Assembly: GCA_016716005.1 (NCBI GenBank)
Contig: JADJXE010000001.1
Span: 2,803,001 to 2,867,000 of the forward strand
Reading direction: 5' to 3'
Length of the DNA stretch: 64,000 nt
Source of the DNA: Acidimicrobiales bacterium
GTDB taxonomy: Bacteria > Actinomycetota > Acidimicrobiia > Acidimicrobiales > JADJXE01
Positions 61,044 to 64,000 of the stretch are shown piece after piece (position 1 is the first letter of the stretch; each line of letters opens with the position of its first letter). The position numbers and the translations under genes are program-made. Under the pieces are notes generated by a model. The model searched no databases and was not told the DNA's origin. It was given only the letters and a program-made list of their open reading frames with translations.

Positions 61044-62110
61044 GCGGCGACGGGGTCGTCGTCTACACCGACGGCGCCTGCTCGGGGAACCCGGGCCCGG
61101 GGGGCTGGGCCTGGGCCTGGGCCGTTCCCCACGGGCGGTGGGAGTCCGGGGCGGTGGCGCGCACCACCAACCAGCGCATGGAGCTCACCGCGGTGCTCGA
61201 GGCCCTGCGGGCCCTTCCGCTGCACGGGGTGAGCGGACCGGTGGCCGTGCACAGCGACTCGACCTACGTCGTGCACTGCTTCCGCGACCGGTGGTGGGAG
61301 GCCTGGCTCCGCCGGGGCTGGCTGAACGCCAAGAAGGAGCCCGTGGCCAACCGCGACCTGTGGGAGCCGCTCATCGAGCTGGTCCGGTCCCGGGGCGACG
61401 TGACGTTCACGTGGGTGAAGGGCCACGGCGGCGACCCCTTCAACGATCTGGTCGACCGGCTGGCGGTGGAGGCCGCGACCCGCCAGGAGGGCCGCGCCGG
61501 AGTCGGGGTGCCCGGCGAGCTCGGGCCGGCCGACAGCCCGACCCCGACCCCGACCGCGTCGGCGACCGCGTCCCCGACCGCGGCCCCGGGGGTGGGCGGC
61601 CCCGCCGGCCACCGCGTGGTGATCGCCGGGCACAAGCCACCGGAGCTGGGCGGGTACGCCCGGAACCAGCTGGTCGACCTCGTCCGCCGGCGCCTCACCG
61701 AGATCCTCCGGGCCCACAAGGTGATGCACCCCGACGTGGTCGTGCTCACCGGGCTCGGCCTGGGCGCCGAGCAGCTGGGCGCCGAGGCGGCGGCGGCGGC
61801 CGGCGTGCCCTACGTGGCCGTGCTGGCGTTCCCGGGGGTCGAGGGCAAGTGGCCGGCCGCGGCCCGCCGGCGCTTCGCGGCGCTCCTCGAAGGTGCGGCC
61901 GAGACGATCGTCCTCGAGCCCGAGGCGCCGACGTCGCCGCAGGCGGCCGGCATGGCGCTCGGACGCCGCGACGCCTGGCTGGCCCGCCACGCCCAGCAGG
62001 CCCTGGTGGTGTGGGACCGCCGCGACCCCAACCTGGGTCGGCTGGTGCGGTCGTTCGAGGACCACCTCGGCGAGACCGAGGTGTGGGTGGTCGTGCCCGA
62101 CGAGGCCTGA
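61040..62110 (+). CDS. RNase HI fused to a YpsA-like SLOG domain
   Basis: 356 aa. Residues 1-150 are a complete RNase HI: Asp11 in YTDGACSGNPGPGG, Glu48 in TNQRMELTAVLEAL, Asp73 in HSDSTYVVHC and Asp139 in NDLVDRLA are the four catalytic acids. A Thr/Pro/Ala linker lies at about 164-185 (PTPTPTASATASPTAAP). Residues 190-356 match the YpsA/DUF1273 group of SLOG domains: VVIAGHKPPELGGYARNQLV, VVLTGLGLGAEQLGAEAAA, VAVLAFPGVEGKWP, QALVVWDRRDP. SLOG domains bind nucleotide-like ligands. GTG start overlaps the cyclase stop (GTGA). Confidence 0.9.
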   Translation: MSGDGVVVYTDGACSGNPGPGGWAWAWAVPHGRWESGAVARTTNQRMELTAVLEALRALPLHGVSGPVAVHSDSTYVVHCFRDRWWEAWLRRGWLNAKKEPVANRDLWEPLIELVRSRGDVTFTWVKGHGGDPFNDLVDRLAVEAATRQEGRAGVGVPGELGPADSPTPTPTASATASPTAAPGVGGPAGHRVVIAGHKPPELGGYARNQLVDLVRRRLTEILRAHKVMHPDVVVLTGLGLGAEQLGAEAAAAAGVPYVAVLAFPGVEGKWPAAARRRFAALLEGAAETIVLEPEAPTSPQAAGMALGRRDAWLARHAQQALVVWDRRDPNLGRLVRSFEDHLGETEVWVVVPDEA

Positions 62111-62131
62111 GGGCCGCGTCGAGGTGCGCGG

Positions 62132-63409
62132 TCAGTCGGCCGCGGCCGGCGCCAGCGCCGAGCCGCCCGGCTCGCCGGCACCGCGGGGCGGCGCCGGTCG
62201 CACCAGCCGCCCGAGCATCACCAGCCCCGACGCCGCGATGAGCCCGCCCACCACGAACGAGGCCGGCTCGCTCGACACGGCCACGACACCGCCGAGGATC
62301 AGCCCCCCGATGCCCGACGACAGGTCGAAGAAGCCGGTGAAGGTGGCGACCACGGCCGCCCGCTCCTCCTCCGGGGCCCGCGCCACCGCCATGGCCATGA
62401 GCGCGGGGTACAGCAGGGCCATGCCGACGGCCAGCACCGCGGTCCCCGCGTAGAGCCCGAGCGGCGTCTGCCACAGCCCGGCCAGGGCGAGCCCGCCGGC
62501 GATCGCCACCAGGGCGACCCGCCCGGTGCGCGCCGTGCCCGCCCGGTCGGGGATCCGCGCCCCGCCGATCCGCAGCACCAGCACGATGGCGGCGTAGAGC
62601 AGGAACACGCCACCGGAGTCGGTCATCCCGATGTGCTCCACGTAGAGGGGGACGAAGGTGGCGAACCCGGTGAAGCCCATGATCCCGAGGGCCAGCACCG
62701 CTCCGGGGCCCAGGCCGGCCGGGTGGACGAGCCGGCGCTTCGGGGGGTGCGCGGCCGGGGCCGTGTGCGGGGCCGGGGCCGTGTGCGGGGCCGGGGCCGT
62801 GTGCGGGGTCGGGCGGCGCTCGCGGACGAAGAGGGCGATGAGCGTGCTCAGCACCCCGAAGGCGCCGGCGACGAGCCAGGTGAGCCGGAAGCGCCCGTCG
62901 CCGAGCACGGCCTCGCCGAGCACCGGCCCGACCCCGATGCCCAGGTACACCGCCACCGAGAAGTAGCTGGCGGCCTCGCCCCGACGGTCGGCCGGGGCCA
63001 GGTCGTTCACGAGGGTGGCGGCCCCCACGAAGAAGCAGCCCTCGCCGAAGCCGAGCACGAACCGCATGACGAGCAGCAGGCCGTACGAGTCGATGACGGC
63101 GAGGGCCGCGGTGGACGCGGCCGCGGCCAGGCTCCCCCCCACCATCAGCACCTTGCGGCCCGAGCGGTCGCCCATCCAGCCCATGAAGGGCCGGCCCAGC
63201 ACCGCGGACACGGCCACGATCCCGGCCCCCAGGCCGACGGCGACCGCCCCGCCGCCCAGCTGGTCCTCGATGAACTGGGGGAGGACCGGCAGGGTCATGC
63301 CGATGGTGAGGAACAGGGCCAGGGCCGAGGCGGTGACCAGCGCGAACCCCGGCGTGAGCAGCCGCTCGGACGCGGCGGTGCGGTGGGGGCGGGCGCGCAC
63401 GGCGCCCAT
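62132..63409 (-). CDS. MFS transporter
   Basis: 425 aa with 12 predicted membrane helices. Motif A between helices 2 and 3 is GWMGDRSGRKVLMVGG; LPVLPQFIEDQLGG, RFVLGFGEGCFFVG and GIGVGPVLGEAVLG are typical of the drug/metabolite-efflux branch. The central cytosolic loop holds a repeat, HTAPAPHTAPAPHTAPA, encoded by an 18-bp tandem repeat. Substrate unknown. Divergent from the hydantoinase gene. Confidence 0.9.
   Translation of the reverse strand: MGAVRARPHRTAASERLLTPGFALVTASALALFLTIGMTLPVLPQFIEDQLGGGAVAVGLGAGIVAVSAVLGRPFMGWMGDRSGRKVLMVGGSLAAAASTAALAVIDSYGLLLVMRFVLGFGEGCFFVGAATLVNDLAPADRRGEAASYFSVAVYLGIGVGPVLGEAVLGDGRFRLTWLVAGAFGVLSTLIALFVRERRPTPHTAPAPHTAPAPHTAPAAHPPKRRLVHPAGLGPGAVLALGIMGFTGFATFVPLYVEHIGMTDSGGVFLLYAAIVLVLRIGGARIPDRAGTARTGRVALVAIAGGLALAGLWQTPLGLYAGTAVLAVGMALLYPALMAMAVARAPEEERAAVVATFTGFFDLSSGIGGLILGGVVAVSSEPASFVVGGLIAASGLVMLGRLVRPAPPRGAGEPGGSALAPAAAD
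62754..62807. repeat. 18-bp tandem repeat, 3 exact copies, in the MFS gene
   Basis: GCCGGGGCCGTGTGCGGG at 62754, 62772 and 62790. In frame; encodes the HTAPAP repeats of the central loop. Confidence 0.9.
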
Positions 63410-63455
63410 TCTGCCCGGTCCCGGCCGTGTCGGCCCCGGCCGGGGCCCGACGCTC

Positions 63456-63461
63456 TACGGT
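63456..63461 (+). promoter_or_regulatory. -10 hexamer, leaderless start
   Basis: TACGGT, 7 nt before the ATG at 63469. Confidence 0.5.
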
Positions 63462-63468
63462 GCCGGTG

Positions 63469-64000
63469 ATGCGGCTCGGGGCCGACACCGGCGGCACGTT
63501 CACCGACCTGGTCGGCGACGACGGGCGGTCGGCCAAGCTGCCGTCGACGCCGGCCGACCCGGGCCGGGCGGTCCGCGAGGGGATCGAGGGGCTCGTCCCC
63601 CTCGGGCGACCGGGGGTGGTCGCCCACGGCACGACCGTCGCCACCAACGCCCTGCTGGAGCGGCGGGGCGCGCCGGTCGCGCTGGTGACCAACGCCGGGT
63701 TCGCCGACGTGATCGAGATCGCGCGCCAGGACCGGCCGTCGCTCTACGACCCGTGGGCCGACCGGCCGGAGCCCCTCGTCCCCCGGGCCTGGCGCTACGA
63801 GGTCGAGGGCCGGCTGGCCGCCGACGGCTCCGAGCTGCGTCCGGTCGACCCGGCCTCGCTGCCGCCCGTCGACCCGGCGGTGCGGGCGGTGGCGGTGTGC
63901 CTGCTGCACGCCGACCTGAACCCCGCGCACGAACGGGCCGTCGCGGCCGCGTTGCGCGACTCCGGGCTCGACGTGACCTGCTCGCACCAGGTCTCCCCGG
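63469..64000 (+). CDS. hydantoinase/oxoprolinase subunit A, N-terminal part (cut by window end)
   Basis: The frame is open from ATG 63469 to the window edge (177 complete codons). It begins MRLGADTGGTFTDLVGDDGR, the phosphate-binding loop of the ASKHA fold in HyuA-type proteins. VVAHGTTVATNALLERRGAP, ALVTNAGFADVIEIARQDRP and RAVAVCLLHADLNPAHERAV follow, all characteristic. ATP-dependent hydrolysis of N-methylhydantoin or 5-oxoproline (with a HyuB partner beyond the window) is the family function. The leaderless start after TACGGT supports the ATG. Confidence 0.92.
   Translation, partial: MRLGADTGGTFTDLVGDDGRSAKLPSTPADPGRAVREGIEGLVPLGRPGVVAHGTTVATNALLERRGAPVALVTNAGFADVIEIARQDRPSLYDPWADRPEPLVPRAWRYEVEGRLAADGSELRPVDPASLPPVDPAVRAVAVCLLHADLNPAHERAVAAALRDSGLDVTCSHQVSP

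Overview
The window is dense, high-GC chromosomal DNA from an actinobacterium. Several features suggest an Acidimicrobiia-like lineage (inference, not proof): many GTG starts; LLM/F420-type flavin oxidoreductases; the actinobacterial order sufD - Rieske ferredoxin - sufC; and many genes that start 6-8 nt after a TANNNT -10 hexamer, as in leaderless transcription. I see no transposase, prophage, CRISPR array, rRNA or tRNA. Genes occur on both strands in short operons.

Layout. 0-3.3 kb: the end of an acyl-CoA ligase, then divergent class I (Fe-S) and class II fumarases. 3.3-7.3 kb: small conserved proteins, a dienelactone hydrolase and a HAD protein. 7.3-18.6 kb: four pieces of an ethylmalonyl-CoA (glyoxylate-assimilation) pathway, namely malyl-CoA lyase, a malyl-CoA thioesterase-like protein, methylsuccinyl-CoA dehydrogenase and a MaoC hydratase. 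Between them lie a flavin amine oxidase, a coupled Gfo/Idh - aldo/keto reductase - LLM operon, a 61-bp tandem repeat next to an LLM gene remnant, and a GGDEF-EAL protein. 18.6-22.4 kb: a short MutY and a three-gene operon on the minus strand (alpha/beta hydrolase, thioredoxin-fusion protein, UGSC selenoprotein). The UGSC gene is read through an in-frame TGA followed by a good bacterial SECIS-like hairpin. 22.5-33.6 kb: metallo-hydrolase, flavin reductase, MauE-like protein, oligopeptidase B, gamma-carbonic-anhydrase-like protein, an ECF sigma factor with a built-in zinc anti-sigma-like tail, and an asymmetric ABC exporter pair.

33.7-48.5 kb is an iron-sulfur assembly region split into three transcription units: sufB (interrupted by an intein with LAGLIDADG endonuclease motifs); sufD-Rieske-sufC; and sufC2-sufS-sufU. 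Each unit is preceded by the same palindrome, YACTAT-N4-RTAGTG, which I propose as a shared operator. Between sufB and sufD sit two tandem paralogous Asp/Ala-rich proteins with near-identical ends and different cores. purEK, htpX with a zinc-ribbon partner, and a pterin dehydratase lie between the suf units.

48.5-64 kb: a nitroreductase, a glyoxalase-II-like enzyme, an acyl-CoA dehydrogenase, and a strongly structured intergenic element that looks like a leader RNA. These are followed by a secreted GH26-GH114 fusion beside a polysaccharide flippase, pyruvate dehydrogenase E1 (aceE), a class III nucleotide cyclase translationally coupled to an RNase HI-SLOG fusion, an MFS exporter, and the start of a hydantoinase/oxoprolinase gene cut off by the window edge.

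Together the metabolic genes point to an aerobic heterotroph able to assimilate acetyl-CoA/C2 units through C5 CoA esters and glyoxylate to malate. The rest of that pathway (crotonyl-CoA carboxylase/reductase, ethylmalonyl-CoA mutase, epimerase) and any selenocysteine machinery would have to lie elsewhere.
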